Source: Opitutaceae bacterium (lineage in GTDB: Bacteria; Verrucomicrobiota; Verrucomicrobiia; Opitutales; Opitutaceae). From it: 64,000 nucleotides of DNA. Position 1 is the stretch's first letter, and the number at the start of each line of letters is the position of its first letter. This document shows, in pieces, positions 1 to 11,882 of the stretch. The translations under genes were made by a program, and so were the position numbers. Below the pieces are notes generated by a model. It was not told the origin of the DNA. It was given only the letters and a program-made list of their open reading frames with translations, and did no database searches. The DNA is taken from NCBI GenBank assembly GCA_002713695.1, contig PAUB01000013.1:216001-280000 (forward strand), read 5' to 3'.

Positions 1-1
1 C

Positions 2-769
2 CCACATAAAATCAAAGCCTTCTTCGACGAAAACGGTTACTACGTCGCGCGTGGTTTATTCAATCCCGCTCAGATGAAAACCTTGAGCCGCGACTTTGAT
101 CGGATCGTGAAGCAACTCACCCGAACCGGTGATCTCAACAGCGATCAGTGGAAAGGTGAACGGCAGAAAAAAGTTGGCGGTGCCACCAGCACCATTACCC
201 ACACGAGTAATGTGCAGTGTTACTCGGAGGAGTGGATGCGAGCGATCCAAGCCAAGCGTTTTCTCGATGTGGCCGAAGCGATTATTGGCCCCGATATCAT
301 CCTTCATCACACCAAGCTCTTTCAGAAGCCCACCGAAAACGGCATGCCATTCACCATGCATCAGGACTGGTCTTACTTCCCGTCCTACAAGGATACCATG
401 ATGGCAGCCATCATCCACGTATCGCCAGCCATGGATAAGATGGGCTGCCTGCGTGTTTATCCCGGTTCGCATAAACTCGGTCGCGTGCCCAATACCGGCG
501 GACAGGAACCCTGCGACTTTCTGGATGATTATCCTCTCGAAAACGCTACGATTCTCGAAGCCGAACCCGGCGATGTCGTCTTCTTCCACTACTGCACCCT
601 CCACGGCTCCATGCACAATCGCTCACGGCGGCTGCGCAAAACCGTGCTCGTGCAAATGCATGCTGGTGATGACGAGATCGAACCCGAGAACTACCATCCC
701 AACGCCAAGCTGGTGCTCCGTGGCTGGAACAAGTGCCTCACGCGTAAGCTCGCCAATAAAATCAGCTAG
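2..769 (+). CDS. Phytanoyl-CoA dioxygenase (PhyH) family protein, 5' end cut by window
   Basis: Predicted non-haem Fe(II)/2-oxoglutarate dioxygenase of the PhyH family; the substrate cannot be told from sequence. The open frame runs to the left edge, and the residues before the first Met (FFDENGYYVARGLF) match the usual PhyH N-terminus, so the true start lies outside the window. The iron-binding H-x-D is seen as HQD in 'TMHQDWSYFP', and the distal His with the 2-oxoglutarate-binding Arg as 'LHGSMHNRSRR'. The next gene, a sialidase-like propeller, follows on the same strand after about 50 bp and may be co-transcribed. Family call firm, substrate unknown. Confidence 0.85.
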   Translation, partial: PHKIKAFFDENGYYVARGLFNPAQMKTLSRDFDRIVKQLTRTGDLNSDQWKGERQKKVGGATSTITHTSNVQCYSEEWMRAIQAKRFLDVAEAIIGPDIILHHTKLFQKPTENGMPFTMHQDWSYFPSYKDTMMAAIIHVSPAMDKMGCLRVYPGSHKLGRVPNTGGQEPCDFLDDYPLENATILEAEPGDVVFFHYCTLHGSMHNRSRRLRKTVLVQMHAGDDEIEPENYHPNAKLVLRGWNKCLTRKLANKIS

Positions 770-823
770 CGAGGTTTTTCAGCATCGTCGGATCGTGAGC
801 AAGTGCTCACAGTCTGCGGCTGC

Positions 824-2098
824 ATGACCCCGTTGGCTCAAGTCTACGTCGCGCTCTACCAATCGAGCGATCCTCAGAATATCTGCGCCTATAGCCCCGG
901 GATCTGGCGATGCCCGAATGGACGCCTGCTCGCGACGATGGATATCGGCAGCTTGCGGCAAAATGAGAAACCCAATCCCGACGGCTCGCCCAAACCTGCT
1001 TTTGAGGGTCTGAGTTGTCGGGTGATGACATCGGATCATAGCGATGAGCAATGGGACACTCGCGCCGACCTCGATCTCTATCACGCCCGCCCCTTCGAAG
1101 CAGGCGGAAGACTCTACGTAATGGGCCATCGGGGCGATCTGCGGATCGCACGCTCAACCGATAACGGCACGACTTGGTCTGATGTTTCGACGCTCACTGA
1201 CGGCGAGTTTTGGCATCAAGCCCCCGCCAATGTCTGGCATGCCAACGGTTGCGTCTACCTAGTGATGGAGCGACGCGTGGATAAAAAAGTCCAAGGTTGG
1301 TATCCCAGTGAGCTTCAACCCATCCTGATGCGAGCTCGCGTGACCGAAGATCTCACTCAACCGGAATCCTGGACCATGGCGGTCACCCCCACTTTTCATG
1401 ATGTGGTTTCCGATCAGGGATTCGATGGATTTGGCATCCCCTTCTATCCGGGAAACTATCCGGAGGTCTGGAAGAACCAAGAGGCCAACAGACACGCCGC
1501 ACCGCTTGGCTGGCTCGAAACGAATGTCGTGCAGATCCTCGATCCCAATCACGTCTGGCATGACCCGACCGGCAAAACATTTCACCTCTGGATGCGCGCT
1601 CATACCGGACTCACCAATTACGGGATGCTCGCGCGAGTGAAAGAAGCGGGGCCACAACCTGGAGAAGGCGAACTCGAGTTCTCGTTTGAAACCGCTCCAT
1701 CCGGGATCCGAGTGCAGTATCTTCCCCTGCCCGGTGGCCAGATGAAATTTCACATCCTTCATGATGAGACCACCAAGACTTACTGGTTACTGAGTTCGCA
1801 AGCTACCGATAGCATGTGCCGATTGGATGCCATGCCGGATGATCGCTATGGTCTGCCCGACAATCAGCGCTCACGACTCCAGCTCCATTTCTCAACCAAC
1901 ATGGTCGATTGGAACTTCGCCGGCATCGTGGCCATCGGGGAAACTGAAAACTGCGCTCGCCACTACGCCAGCATGGCGATCGACGGTGATGATTTGATCG
2001 TGCTTTCACGCTCGGGCGACCGCAAAGCCCGGAGTCCGCACGACACGAATATGATCACGCTTCATCGCGTGACCGATTTCCGAGCGCTGATCTATTGA
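824..2098 (+). CDS. Sialidase/BNR-type beta-propeller protein
   Basis: Probably a glycan-active or glycan-binding propeller enzyme of the exo-sialidase superfamily. It has a recognisable Asp-box-like turn ('STDNGTTW', about residue 110) and the alternating aromatic/Gly pattern of five- or six-bladed propellers, with no signal peptide. A GTG at 803 would add seven residues (LTVCGC-like), but the ATG at 824 gives a more usual start before the conserved 'PNGRLLATMDIG' strand. It lies directly after the PhyH gene on the same strand. Catalytic residues cannot be assigned by eye, so it may be a glycoside hydrolase of another propeller family. Confidence 0.6.
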   Translation: MTPLAQVYVALYQSSDPQNICAYSPGIWRCPNGRLLATMDIGSLRQNEKPNPDGSPKPAFEGLSCRVMTSDHSDEQWDTRADLDLYHARPFEAGGRLYVMGHRGDLRIARSTDNGTTWSDVSTLTDGEFWHQAPANVWHANGCVYLVMERRVDKKVQGWYPSELQPILMRARVTEDLTQPESWTMAVTPTFHDVVSDQGFDGFGIPFYPGNYPEVWKNQEANRHAAPLGWLETNVVQILDPNHVWHDPTGKTFHLWMRAHTGLTNYGMLARVKEAGPQPGEGELEFSFETAPSGIRVQYLPLPGGQMKFHILHDETTKTYWLLSSQATDSMCRLDAMPDDRYGLPDNQRSRLQLHFSTNMVDWNFAGIVAIGETENCARHYASMAIDGDDLIVLSRSGDRKARSPHDTNMITLHRVTDFRALIY

Positions 2099-2115
2099 GC
2101 GACGCAAGGCGGTTC

Positions 2116-4659
2116 TTAACGGCCTCTCAACTTCGCCAACCGCAACTGCTCCACGCGGATCTCCTCGCGACGCTCTTGTTGCCATTCGTAAATTGAGCGC
2201 ACGGGTGGATGCGGACGAGCGATGTTACCCGATTGAAGGATGCGATTATCCTTTTCGACCGCAGGGCGAGCATTCCCGCCAATGAGCTGATCCACATCTC
2301 CATAAAAACGATTATTGATGAGTTCGATGCCGATGCAGTCGCGCGAGCCCAAATAGATCGCGGACGGATAAGGCTCCATCATCACAAAGACATTACCTTG
2401 GATGATATGATCGAAGCTCGCCGCTTTCGCGAGGATGGCAGGACCGCGCCCCACCACGAATCGGTTATAGAGAAACAGCCACGCCTCATTCATCCCGCCC
2501 ATCCAGACGCCACCTTTAGACGAAGTGATGTTGCAGTTGTAAACCACGTTTCGCGGACCATTCGGACCGTGCCCGGTATCTTCCGGACCGGATGACCACA
2601 TGCCATTGCCATAGGATCCTCCGTCCTGGGAAGACTCAACGATCAGCCCCTCAAAGAGATTTTCATTAGTCCAACCGGCATGCCACTGCGCATCGCTATT
2701 GTGAAAAATACTATCGCGGATCACGTTGCCCGAAGAAGACCACTGGTAGACCGGGGCGTGCCGCATGTCGTAGGTGGTCACGTTTTCCATCAGACTGTCG
2801 AATGAATGTTCCCATCCGATGTAGGCCAAGCCACCCGCATTACTCCAAGCGCGATCAAAGACTGAATTTCGCACTTCACAGCGTTTGGAGTTCGGCATGT
2901 AGAGAGCCTTGTTGCCGGTCTTAATCACTTCCAATCCACGCACCCAGGACTCCCAGCCATATTCAAAAACCACACTGTGGATAAGCGTATTGTTGGCGTG
3001 CTCTATACTGAGATCTTCGATGCCGCAATGCATCTGGGGACGCAATTTTTGCACGGTCGATCCATCGATTACCGGAAACTCAATTCTCAGTGCCTCCGGG
3101 ATGAGAATCCTATTCCCCTGCACCACCGTGATCTCATACATATTGCGACGGTAGCTACCTCCCCTGTGATCATTGCGGAGCAACTCACGCCAGCGCAAAG
3201 TGGTCGGACCATTCACGATGATCCGATCACCCGCCTTCAGTCCGTGTCCCTCCTCGACCTCGAGGCTCATATCCCCACGTGAACCATCACGGGTCAAAGG
3301 GATGGGGGATCCCTCAACGCCCTCACCGCGAAACACGAGTGCACCAAGAGTTCCATACGCGCGGTCTCCAGAGACCTTTTCATCCGTTAAAACAACCTCG
3401 CTCGATATGTTGCGCTTAGTGCCATCGAGATAGGATACGGTGGCAGTTAGCTGCTTCGCGCCGGGCCCATCTGCCATTAACAACTCGCGCCCAGCGAATC
3501 GATGTAAAACCCGATTTTCCCAATGCCCCGAATACTCCGTTTTTTTGACCAACCTGCCATTTACCTCCAGTTTGACCTCAGTCATTCCCTCGGGATTAAC
3601 CCAAGCGTAGATGAAATTGGTCGGGCCGATTTTTTGGTCCGGGGCGAAGCCATGGAGCGCTGGTGCTGAACCCGTCATGGAAAAACGTGAGATCAAACGG
3701 GTCTTCTTCATCCCCGCCCCTCGGAGCACCATATTATCGCCTTTGATTTCAACCGGTCGATCTAGGTAGTAAACGCCTTTGGGAATATACAATACGCCAC
3801 CACCTTGAGCGTGCATCGCCGCGACCGCTTTTTTAAGTGCCGCGGAATCATCCTCCTGATCGTCGGGCACCATGCCGAAGTCCGCTGCCGACAATGTGTT
3901 GGCCAAAACAGGAATCCCACCGGGGATACCCACATTCGTCCAGTTGGGATAAGCGATTCCATCGGGTCCTATCACGTCCGCCGCCGTAAGCTTTTCGGAC
4001 TCATGGGCGCGAATCTTATAACTGCCCTCAAAAGGCGGCACATCGTGATCATCCTTGATCGGGCCATAGTAAATTTTGTCCAGATAACCCCGCCAATCCC
4101 AATCAGCCGGGCGAATATCATAGGCCGAGTATTCCCCAACCAAATGATCGGCCTGATCATAAACCTGCATCACGGTAAAGCTCGGCACATCGGTTCCGTC
4201 GATACTGTTTCTCTGCGCATACGTGATCACTCCATCGACTGGAGTTGCCACAAAGTCGAAACTCAGCACCCGGCGATTACCCACTTCATTAAAAATGCAG
4301 ACATCGCGCTTCACGATCTCTCCGTTGATCAAAATATCGAAAATCCGACGACGGGGCGCATTCATATCCATCTCGGTGTATTCGAGACGCACGCGATAAG
4401 TTTGATCCTTCAATCCGCTCACTCGCACATCCATCTCACCCGCCCATGAGCTCTGATAGATCGCCTGCCTTTCCGCGGGCACCCCTTCCACTTCGAGGCG
4501 ATGCCGATGAAAATAATTCATCTTCCCGCCAGCCTCAAACTTGACCGGAACACCCCAGTCTACTTGCGGAGGCACCACATGCTCGCTCTGGGCTAAAGCA
4601 CTGGTGGCAACAAGTGCACTCAACAGTGTGGAGAGAGGAATTCGTTTAAACTCAAACAT
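2116..4659 (-). CDS. Secreted beta-helix protein with pectate-lyase-3-type domain
   Basis: Exported 847-residue protein with a signal peptide (hydrophobic core about residues 8-22, cleavage after 'ALAQ'). Residues about 60-190 look like a malectin-type carbohydrate-binding fold. From about residue 250 there is the 'DFGMVPDDQEDDSAALKKA' entry typical of Pectate_lyase_3/GH28-like right-handed beta-helices, followed by many short Asn- and Gly-rich turns ('IIQGNVF', 'LINNRFYG'). It probably acts on an acidic or complex polysaccharide outside the cell. It converges tail to tail with the sialidase-like gene, separated by 17 bp. The exact lyase or hydrolase activity is not decided. Confidence 0.7.
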   Translation of the reverse strand: MFEFKRIPLSTLLSALVATSALAQSEHVVPPQVDWGVPVKFEAGGKMNYFHRHRLEVEGVPAERQAIYQSSWAGEMDVRVSGLKDQTYRVRLEYTEMDMNAPRRRIFDILINGEIVKRDVCIFNEVGNRRVLSFDFVATPVDGVITYAQRNSIDGTDVPSFTVMQVYDQADHLVGEYSAYDIRPADWDWRGYLDKIYYGPIKDDHDVPPFEGSYKIRAHESEKLTAADVIGPDGIAYPNWTNVGIPGGIPVLANTLSAADFGMVPDDQEDDSAALKKAVAAMHAQGGGVLYIPKGVYYLDRPVEIKGDNMVLRGAGMKKTRLISRFSMTGSAPALHGFAPDQKIGPTNFIYAWVNPEGMTEVKLEVNGRLVKKTEYSGHWENRVLHRFAGRELLMADGPGAKQLTATVSYLDGTKRNISSEVVLTDEKVSGDRAYGTLGALVFRGEGVEGSPIPLTRDGSRGDMSLEVEEGHGLKAGDRIIVNGPTTLRWRELLRNDHRGGSYRRNMYEITVVQGNRILIPEALRIEFPVIDGSTVQKLRPQMHCGIEDLSIEHANNTLIHSVVFEYGWESWVRGLEVIKTGNKALYMPNSKRCEVRNSVFDRAWSNAGGLAYIGWEHSFDSLMENVTTYDMRHAPVYQWSSSGNVIRDSIFHNSDAQWHAGWTNENLFEGLIVESSQDGGSYGNGMWSSGPEDTGHGPNGPRNVVYNCNITSSKGGVWMGGMNEAWLFLYNRFVVGRGPAILAKAASFDHIIQGNVFVMMEPYPSAIYLGSRDCIGIELINNRFYGDVDQLIGGNARPAVEKDNRILQSGNIARPHPPVRSIYEWQQERREEIRVEQLRLAKLRGR

Positions 4660-4716
4660 GAACAGACCCGACCAGAAGCACGCGATTCGGTCAAAGAAAG
4701 AAGATCACTATGCCCC

Positions 4717-6759
<2,043 letters not shown>

Positions 6760-6779
6760 TCATTGGGAACGATTCTGGA

Positions 6780-7217
6780 TCACTTTTCAACCCACGCGTT
6801 GAGTTGGAAAAGCGGTTTTTCGAGCAGCCCCCGATACCATACGAAGTAGCGATAGAGGACCACCGCGGTAATCGCGCCGAGCGTGTCGGCGATCCAATCG
6901 TAAGCTTCCATCGAGCGGCCCGGTGTGGAGCCTTGGTGCCATTCATCGGTCAGGCCGAACAGCGACACGATCAATACCGCCCACCCCATCCGCGAACGTC
7001 TAAATCCGGACCGCGCGACCAAAGTCGCCAACAAACCAAACACCGCGAAGTGAGCGGCCTTATCGAAATCAACGATATTCGGTGACGCCACACTGCTTCG
7101 CCCCGAAGCCACCACAATCACAACAGCCAAAGCAATCGCATAGACCAATTGGCCCCAAGACGGTGCACGCGTCTCGACATCATGACTGATCGAGCTATGT
7201 GTCCGCTTCATCTTCAT
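6780..7217 (-). CDS. VanZ-like family membrane protein
   Basis: A 145-residue membrane protein with about four hydrophobic segments and the VanZ-like hallmarks 'DKAAHFAVFGLLA' (about residues 52-64) and 'DEWHQGSTPGRSMEAYDWIADTLG' around residues 92-114. In some bacteria VanZ-like proteins affect glycopeptide sensitivity, but in most the function is unknown. It lies 26 bp upstream of ligA on the same strand. A second in-frame ATG two codons later could also be the start. Confidence 0.85.
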   Translation of the reverse strand: MKMKRTHSSISHDVETRAPSWGQLVYAIALAVVIVVASGRSSVASPNIVDFDKAAHFAVFGLLATLVARSGFRRSRMGWAVLIVSLFGLTDEWHQGSTPGRSMEAYDWIADTLGAITAVVLYRYFVWYRGLLEKPLFQLNAWVEK

Positions 7218-7361
7218 ATGAACCCATTCAGTCCCGTAGAACCCTCATCATCCGGCAAATCAATTTCCAATAAAATTGATCGGCTATTGAATTGGATTCA
7301 CACGACTAGCCTACGTGATCTCTGGTAGTCTTTCCTTGATGCTTGGGGAAAACATCGGGCG

Positions 7362-7760
7362 TTGCGTTTCACGAGCTATGTGACCCTGAGTCTGTTCTTC
7401 GTTGGTGCGGTTATCGCGTGGGGCTTTTATCCGCATTGGGCCAAGCAAAACGCGACTCGAATCACCCAACAATGGTTGGAAGTTAACAAGCTACAACACG
7501 CTACTCTCACGGCCCAACAAGCCATCGACCAATCGCCTGATAGTGCCGAAGCATGGGAGCTCGCCTCGGAGGTCGTGCGGCGTCGCAACGACAAACAGCG
7601 CGCTCTCTACAACTCCAGAATGGCGGCCAAGCTCGCTCCGGAAAACATCCAGCTGGTTCTGCAATGGGCATCCGATGCGCTCTTAAGCGATCAGATTGCA
7701 ATCGCCCAAAGCGCGCTCGACCTCCTCCCAGAGGAAATCCTTGAAACCGTAGCCTGGTAG
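7362..7760 (+). pseudogene. N-terminal fragment of a TPR-like membrane-anchored protein, cut by a tRNA-Pro fragment
   Basis: The only usable start is TTG at 7362; an ATG at 7339 is in another frame and stops after 14 codons. The product has one N-terminal membrane segment (about residues 5-22) followed by helix pairs that resemble tetratricopeptide repeats ('QQAIDQSPDSAEAWELASEV', then 'ALYNSRMAAKLAPENIQLVL'). The last codons are read from a partial copy of the nearby tRNA-Pro that begins at 7748 and supplies the stop TAG. The protein is much shorter than typical TPR proteins of this layout, so it is most likely a truncated gene. Confidence 0.65.
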
Positions 7761-7791
7761 CGCGCTTGCATGGGGTGCAAGAGGCCGTGAG
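7748..7791 (+). repeat. Partial copy of tRNA-Pro (D-arm to T-stem)
   Basis: These 44 bases match 7943-7986 inside the complete tRNA-Pro with one mismatch (C for T just after the anticodon stem). The copy covers the D-arm, anticodon arm and first T-stem strand. The acceptor stem is absent and the bases after 7791 do not fold as a T-arm, so it is not a functional tRNA. The two copies are 195 bp apart in the same orientation. Confidence 0.9.
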
Positions 7792-7932
7792 CTTTATCCG
7801 CCACAGGCGGATTCGAACGCGCCATTGGCGCGCAAGTCCCACCTAATGTATCAACACAACTTCTGAACATTTATGGATGAAAAGGGCTTGCGTTGAACTA
7901 TGCCGTGAGCCCTTGTTCCTTACTCCTTTGTT
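7792..7932. other. Spacer between the two tRNA-Pro copies, with short palindromes
   Basis: No gene is seen. Two palindromic stretches lie at about 7797-7810 (CCGCC/GGCGG) and 7817-7834 (GCGCGCC/GGCGCGC), which could form small hairpins of the REP kind. Confidence 0.5.
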
Positions 7933-8009
<77 letters not shown>

Positions 8010-8039
8010 TTTTCCCCTCTCCATCGGAGTCCCCTATCC

Positions 8040-8276
8040 ATGGTCATTGTATACGTTCTCCAAGGCACGAAACGGCGCTATGTGGGTATCACTAATAATC
8101 TGGAGAGGAGACTGCGCGAACATGCCTCCTCATCGCATTCCGAGAAACTTATTGGGCCTCATCACCCGCTATACACTGAAAAAACGGAATCTCATGCCGA
8201 AGCTCGTGTCCGAGAGAAATTCTTAAAGTCTGGCCAAGGTCGTGATTATCTTAAGCAAAAGTTTCCCGATACATAG
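8040..8276 (+). CDS. GIY-YIG domain protein
   Basis: A 78-residue single-domain member of the GIY-YIG nuclease superfamily (UvrC/UPF0213-like). The short beta strands carry 'VYVLQG' and 'YVGITNNLERRLREH', giving the second catalytic motif Tyr-Val-Gly and the Arg on the helix; a Glu in 'HAEARVREKFLKSG' is the likely metal ligand. It starts 31 bp after tRNA-Pro. Such stand-alone proteins are common and mostly without known function. Confidence 0.85.
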   Translation: MVIVYVLQGTKRRYVGITNNLERRLREHASSSHSEKLIGPHHPLYTEKTESHAEARVREKFLKSGQGRDYLKQKFPDT

Positions 8277-8374
8277 TAGTCGCAACCTAACCATTTAATT
8301 CCTGTATCCGCATCAATCGCTTGACCGCACGGGATGGTCTGCAAAGACGAGTGCGCTTAAACTTATATCCGCTA

Positions 8375-9595
8375 ATGAAACTAAACCCCACCGTAGTCGC
8401 TCGCGGCCTCATCAAGCATTGGAACTATTTCTCGCATCACATCATCGCGAGTCCCGGCATGGCCCACCCGATGCAGGCCTGCTTTGAAGAATCTTACGTC
8501 GTCACAGGCGCGGCGCGCACGATGCCCCTGCTCGATGACGCTCGCATGACTGCCATCTGCCGTCGTTTCAACGATCGGATGATGGAATATCAAGGCATCC
8601 ATCATCCCGACATGCTCGATATGGGCTACGGTTATAAGTTCAATGAAGATGGCCTCGTCCATTGCTCCTGCGTCGCCGATAATGCGTCGACCGCCAATGG
8701 CATGCTCGCCGGTGTGCGCCAGTTTCCTCACCTTTCCGAAAATCCCAAAGTCATCGCCAGCGTAAAAAGATTTATCGATCACTGTCTTGAAAATTACCTT
8801 ACCGATAAAGGCGTCATGGGAGTCGGCGTGCTCGATCACAAGATCAACCCCGTGGGCATGAAGGAATACTGGTGTGCTGATGCACTCTTTGCTTCCACTC
8901 TCATCCAATACGCTGAACTCACCGGAGAAACCGCTTACTACGATGCGGCTATTCCAATGATCGAATTCATCAGCACCTTTGATTATAAAAACACGATCTG
9001 GGGCGAGTGGACGAAGAGCGCGCCTCAGCAAATCATTCTCTATACGTCCGAAGGCCTCGTTTCCGCACTCAACAATGCAGAGATGAAGAAACGTCTCAAC
9101 GTGCCGTTGAAAAACGTAATTCAGTTTAGCCCTCAAGCCGAGCCTGAAGACCTTCCCGTGATGGCCCCCAATCTCGTCGAAGCTCGACTCGAGTCTCAGG
9201 CCACTAATCAAGGCAAAACTATCTGGGAACGACTGCAGTCTCGATTCGCCGAGTTTGCCGATTGGCATCATCAAAACCAAATGGCTGAAGGGAACTTTGA
9301 GCACCCGACAGATGACCACTTCCGCTGCTACGAACCCGGTCTCGCCTGGCTACTCCTCGACGCCGCGCGTGAAACCGAAAGTTACCAATGGCTCGAATCC
9401 ATCGCGGCGAAGCAGCTGCGCTTCATGTCAGGTGATGCGGGAAAACTCTACTATGGTCTACGCGCGAATGATTTCGCTTCCGGCCTCGCCTTACTTTCTT
9501 TTGCCACCGCTGGTGAAATTCTGAAAGAACGCGATCCGGAAGGTTGGGAAGAGGCAGTCCAAGGTGTCTTCGATCGCGGCGAAGAGATGTGGTAG
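8375..9595 (+). CDS. Predicted (alpha/alpha)6-barrel glycosidase-like protein
   Basis: A 406-residue cytoplasmic protein without a signal peptide. The pattern of paired helices with aromatic/His-rich loops ('GYGYKFNEDGLVHCSCVADN', 'MKEYWCADALFASTLIQYAE', 'YEPGLAWLLLDAA') resembles six-hairpin glycosidases such as GH88/GH105 or epimerase-like folds, but I cannot name a family. The ATG at 8375 is preferred to the upstream TTG at 8321, whose extra residues are basic and not family-like. It lies between tRNA-Pro/GIY-YIG and tRNA-Leu on the same strand. Confidence 0.5.
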   Translation: MKLNPTVVARGLIKHWNYFSHHIIASPGMAHPMQACFEESYVVTGAARTMPLLDDARMTAICRRFNDRMMEYQGIHHPDMLDMGYGYKFNEDGLVHCSCVADNASTANGMLAGVRQFPHLSENPKVIASVKRFIDHCLENYLTDKGVMGVGVLDHKINPVGMKEYWCADALFASTLIQYAELTGETAYYDAAIPMIEFISTFDYKNTIWGEWTKSAPQQIILYTSEGLVSALNNAEMKKRLNVPLKNVIQFSPQAEPEDLPVMAPNLVEARLESQATNQGKTIWERLQSRFAEFADWHHQNQMAEGNFEHPTDDHFRCYEPGLAWLLLDAARETESYQWLESIAAKQLRFMSGDAGKLYYGLRANDFASGLALLSFATAGEILKERDPEGWEEAVQGVFDRGEEMW

Positions 9596-9697
9596 ACGCG
9601 AGTTGATTTCTGCGAAAATCGATCCGCGAAGAACTCACTTCCAAATTTCGGGTTTACAACCCAAGCATGCACTCTAACTTCCGCACTTCGCAGCCCT

Positions 9698-9782
9698 GCC
9701 CGGGTGGCGGAATTGGTAGACGCAGCAGACTCAAAATCTGCCGTAGAAATACGTGTGGGTTCGAGTCCCACCCCGGGCACCA
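9698..9782 (+). tRNA. tRNA-Leu (anticodon CAA)
   Basis: An 85-base class II tRNA. The acceptor stem GCCCGGG (9698-9704) pairs with CCCGGGC (9772-9778). The anticodon stem GCAGA/TCTGC encloses CTCAAAA with anticodon CAA. A long variable arm follows, then the T-arm GTGGG-TTCGAGT-CCCAC and an encoded CCA. Confidence 0.96.
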
Positions 9783-10031
9783 CTTTCGTAAACCATTGCA
9801 TTCATCAACGAGTGTTTCCCCTTTTTTTACGAAGTGGTCGGGGTTACGAAAACTGAGCCATTGAGAGATTTAGTCTGGGATGTTGTTGTGGGTTGATCTG
9901 ACGCTAAATGCTTAAGTTCGCGATTCATGGATCCACGCATCGTCGGCTCGGCCAAGGACATCTACGAACATGGCGATAACGAACCGAGTCCCATCAATGG
10001 CGCTTGAACCGATAATTTAGCCGAGTAGCCC

Positions 10032-11882
10032 TTACGCGAAGGCGCCGATGCGAACGATCCGGGCGGACTCACTACCCCAAGTTTCCAGCACACGGATGCG
10101 CACGGCTGAGCATACGTTCGAACCTTCGAGTGAATGCGAGGCGCGACGTTGCCACTGTTGGTCTTCATTCGCGACCTTCGTCCACTCACCGGCGGCTTCC
10201 AGTTGCACTTCGTAGTGTTTCACCGCCTCGGGTTGTCCACTGCCCCAGCACATCTTTGCTCTATAAGCATCGGATTGCGTCAAAGTAAGTTGGCGGTGTA
10301 GTCCGGTATCGAAGATCAGCTCGATGCGTTTTAACGCGACTGGTTCTGCCCAACGCAATTCGATCCACGCCGCCTTGTCTCCAGATTCGCTGATCCAACG
10401 ATGAGTGCCTGCGATCACGCGATCTGGGGAGACACCGCGTTCTTCGTGCATCGCCCGATTCATCCCTGAAACGACATTCGCTGCAGGCCCTTCTGCCGTT
10501 TCGCTTGATGCCGTGATTGTCGCGCCTAGCGCCAAGTCGTTTTCATCTATCAGGCGTTTCCCAATCAGAAACACATCTTGCTTCAGCAACTGCGATTGGA
10601 CCTCGGCCATAGCTTGAGGGTTTTCCCGAATCTGATTCGGAGTCATCTCGCTCAAAGCCGCTTTCGCCGCTGTCACGCCAACCCCTTCACCGACGACTCC
10701 GCAGGTCGCCATCACCCGAGTGGAAGCAAACGCCACGTGAGTCGCGGAAAGGTTTCGCCCGGCAAACATCAAGTTATCCAGGTCGCGCGCGATACAGCAT
10801 CCGAGAGGAATGTCGAAAATCCATGGCACCGGATGCTGCACACAAGGAGACTCATCGGGGCGATCCACCCCTTCCGGAGGGTGGAGATCGATCGGCCAGC
10901 CACCGTAAGCAATCGCATCTGCATGCGCATGGGATTGCATCACATCGCCTTCATTCAAGACGTGATGCCCGATCAAGCGGCGGCTTTCGCGCTTACCGGG
11001 CACGGCCCCAAACCAATCCAATGCCCAATACTCCGCATCATGATCGCCATCGTTTTTGATGTGATCCCAGATACCCATCACGATCGCTAGGAGTTCATCG
11101 CGAATCATTTCGTTCTGACGGATCGTATCGAATTGGCCGCCCCACTCGATCCACCAGAAACCATATTCGAGACCGTAATCCACGCCACCTGTCGCATGAG
11201 GTCGGAGCTTAAAATCATCCTCGGTAAACTTCCGCGCCCAGGAGGGCGGTTTAAACGGCATCGGTTTATCGTGCTTCCGAGCCATAAACAATAAAGTCGA
11301 ACCGAGCCCCTTATGATCGGCCTCATCCTGCGCGAGGGATTCCCCAAATAACTCCTTATCTTCCCGCCCCTCAAAATAGGCCGCACCCGCCGCGGTCGCC
11401 AAAGTCGAATCTCCGGTGCAATCGACAAAAATCTGAGCGGTGATCTCAAAACGATCCTCCGTCGAAAGTCGCAGCGCTTCCACGCGAGTGATCCTCGCGC
11501 CTTCCTTATCCACCCCGGCCACAGAGGTATTGAGCATCAAAGTGATATTTGCTTCCTCACGGCATTTCTGATAGAGGATAAAATCAAACATCGACGGCGA
11601 GCGCTGAGCATTGCGCATCGAATTCTCCAAACGAATCTCCTCCACGATCCCTGATTCACGTGGCTCCAGCTTGAGGTCGCTGCAGGGACGCCCGGAATTC
11701 GCACCCACGACATGCATGCGCACTTCACTACTCGCATTGCCACCCAAGACCGGTCGATCCTGACAAAGGATCACCTGAGCACCATTGCGAGCGGCCGATA
11801 AGGCGCACACCACGCCGGAGATACCGCCACCCGCCACGAGAACGTCGGCCTTGAGCGAAGCTGTATGAAGATTTCTATTCAT
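10032..11882 (-). CDS. FAD-dependent oxidoreductase with C-terminal discoidin-like domain
   Basis: A 616-residue flavoprotein. The dinucleotide-binding motif is seen at residues about 14-32 ('VLVAGGGISGVVCALSAARN') and is followed by 'PVLGGNASSEVR', the hallmark of the FAD_oxidored group (PF12831-like) found near polysaccharide loci. A second FAD contact is 'NLMFAGRNLSATHVAFASTRV'. After about residue 450 there is a beta-sandwich-like tail ('AWIELRWAEPVALKRIELIF', 'IRVLETWGS') resembling F5/8 type C sugar-binding domains. No signal peptide. The substrate is unknown; oxidation of a sugar or cyclitol is an inference only. Confidence 0.75.
   Translation of the reverse strand: MNRNLHTASLKADVLVAGGGISGVVCALSAARNGAQVILCQDRPVLGGNASSEVRMHVVGANSGRPCSDLKLEPRESGIVEEIRLENSMRNAQRSPSMFDFILYQKCREEANITLMLNTSVAGVDKEGARITRVEALRLSTEDRFEITAQIFVDCTGDSTLATAAGAAYFEGREDKELFGESLAQDEADHKGLGSTLLFMARKHDKPMPFKPPSWARKFTEDDFKLRPHATGGVDYGLEYGFWWIEWGGQFDTIRQNEMIRDELLAIVMGIWDHIKNDGDHDAEYWALDWFGAVPGKRESRRLIGHHVLNEGDVMQSHAHADAIAYGGWPIDLHPPEGVDRPDESPCVQHPVPWIFDIPLGCCIARDLDNLMFAGRNLSATHVAFASTRVMATCGVVGEGVGVTAAKAALSEMTPNQIRENPQAMAEVQSQLLKQDVFLIGKRLIDENDLALGATITASSETAEGPAANVVSGMNRAMHEERGVSPDRVIAGTHRWISESGDKAAWIELRWAEPVALKRIELIFDTGLHRQLTLTQSDAYRAKMCWGSGQPEAVKHYEVQLEAAGEWTKVANEDQQWQRRASHSLEGSNVCSAVRIRVLETWGSESARIVRIGAFA

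Noticed and set aside
8381..9319. Long antisense open frame under the (alpha/alpha)6 gene
   Set aside because: Overlaps the sense gene fully, low-complexity composition and no recognisable domain.
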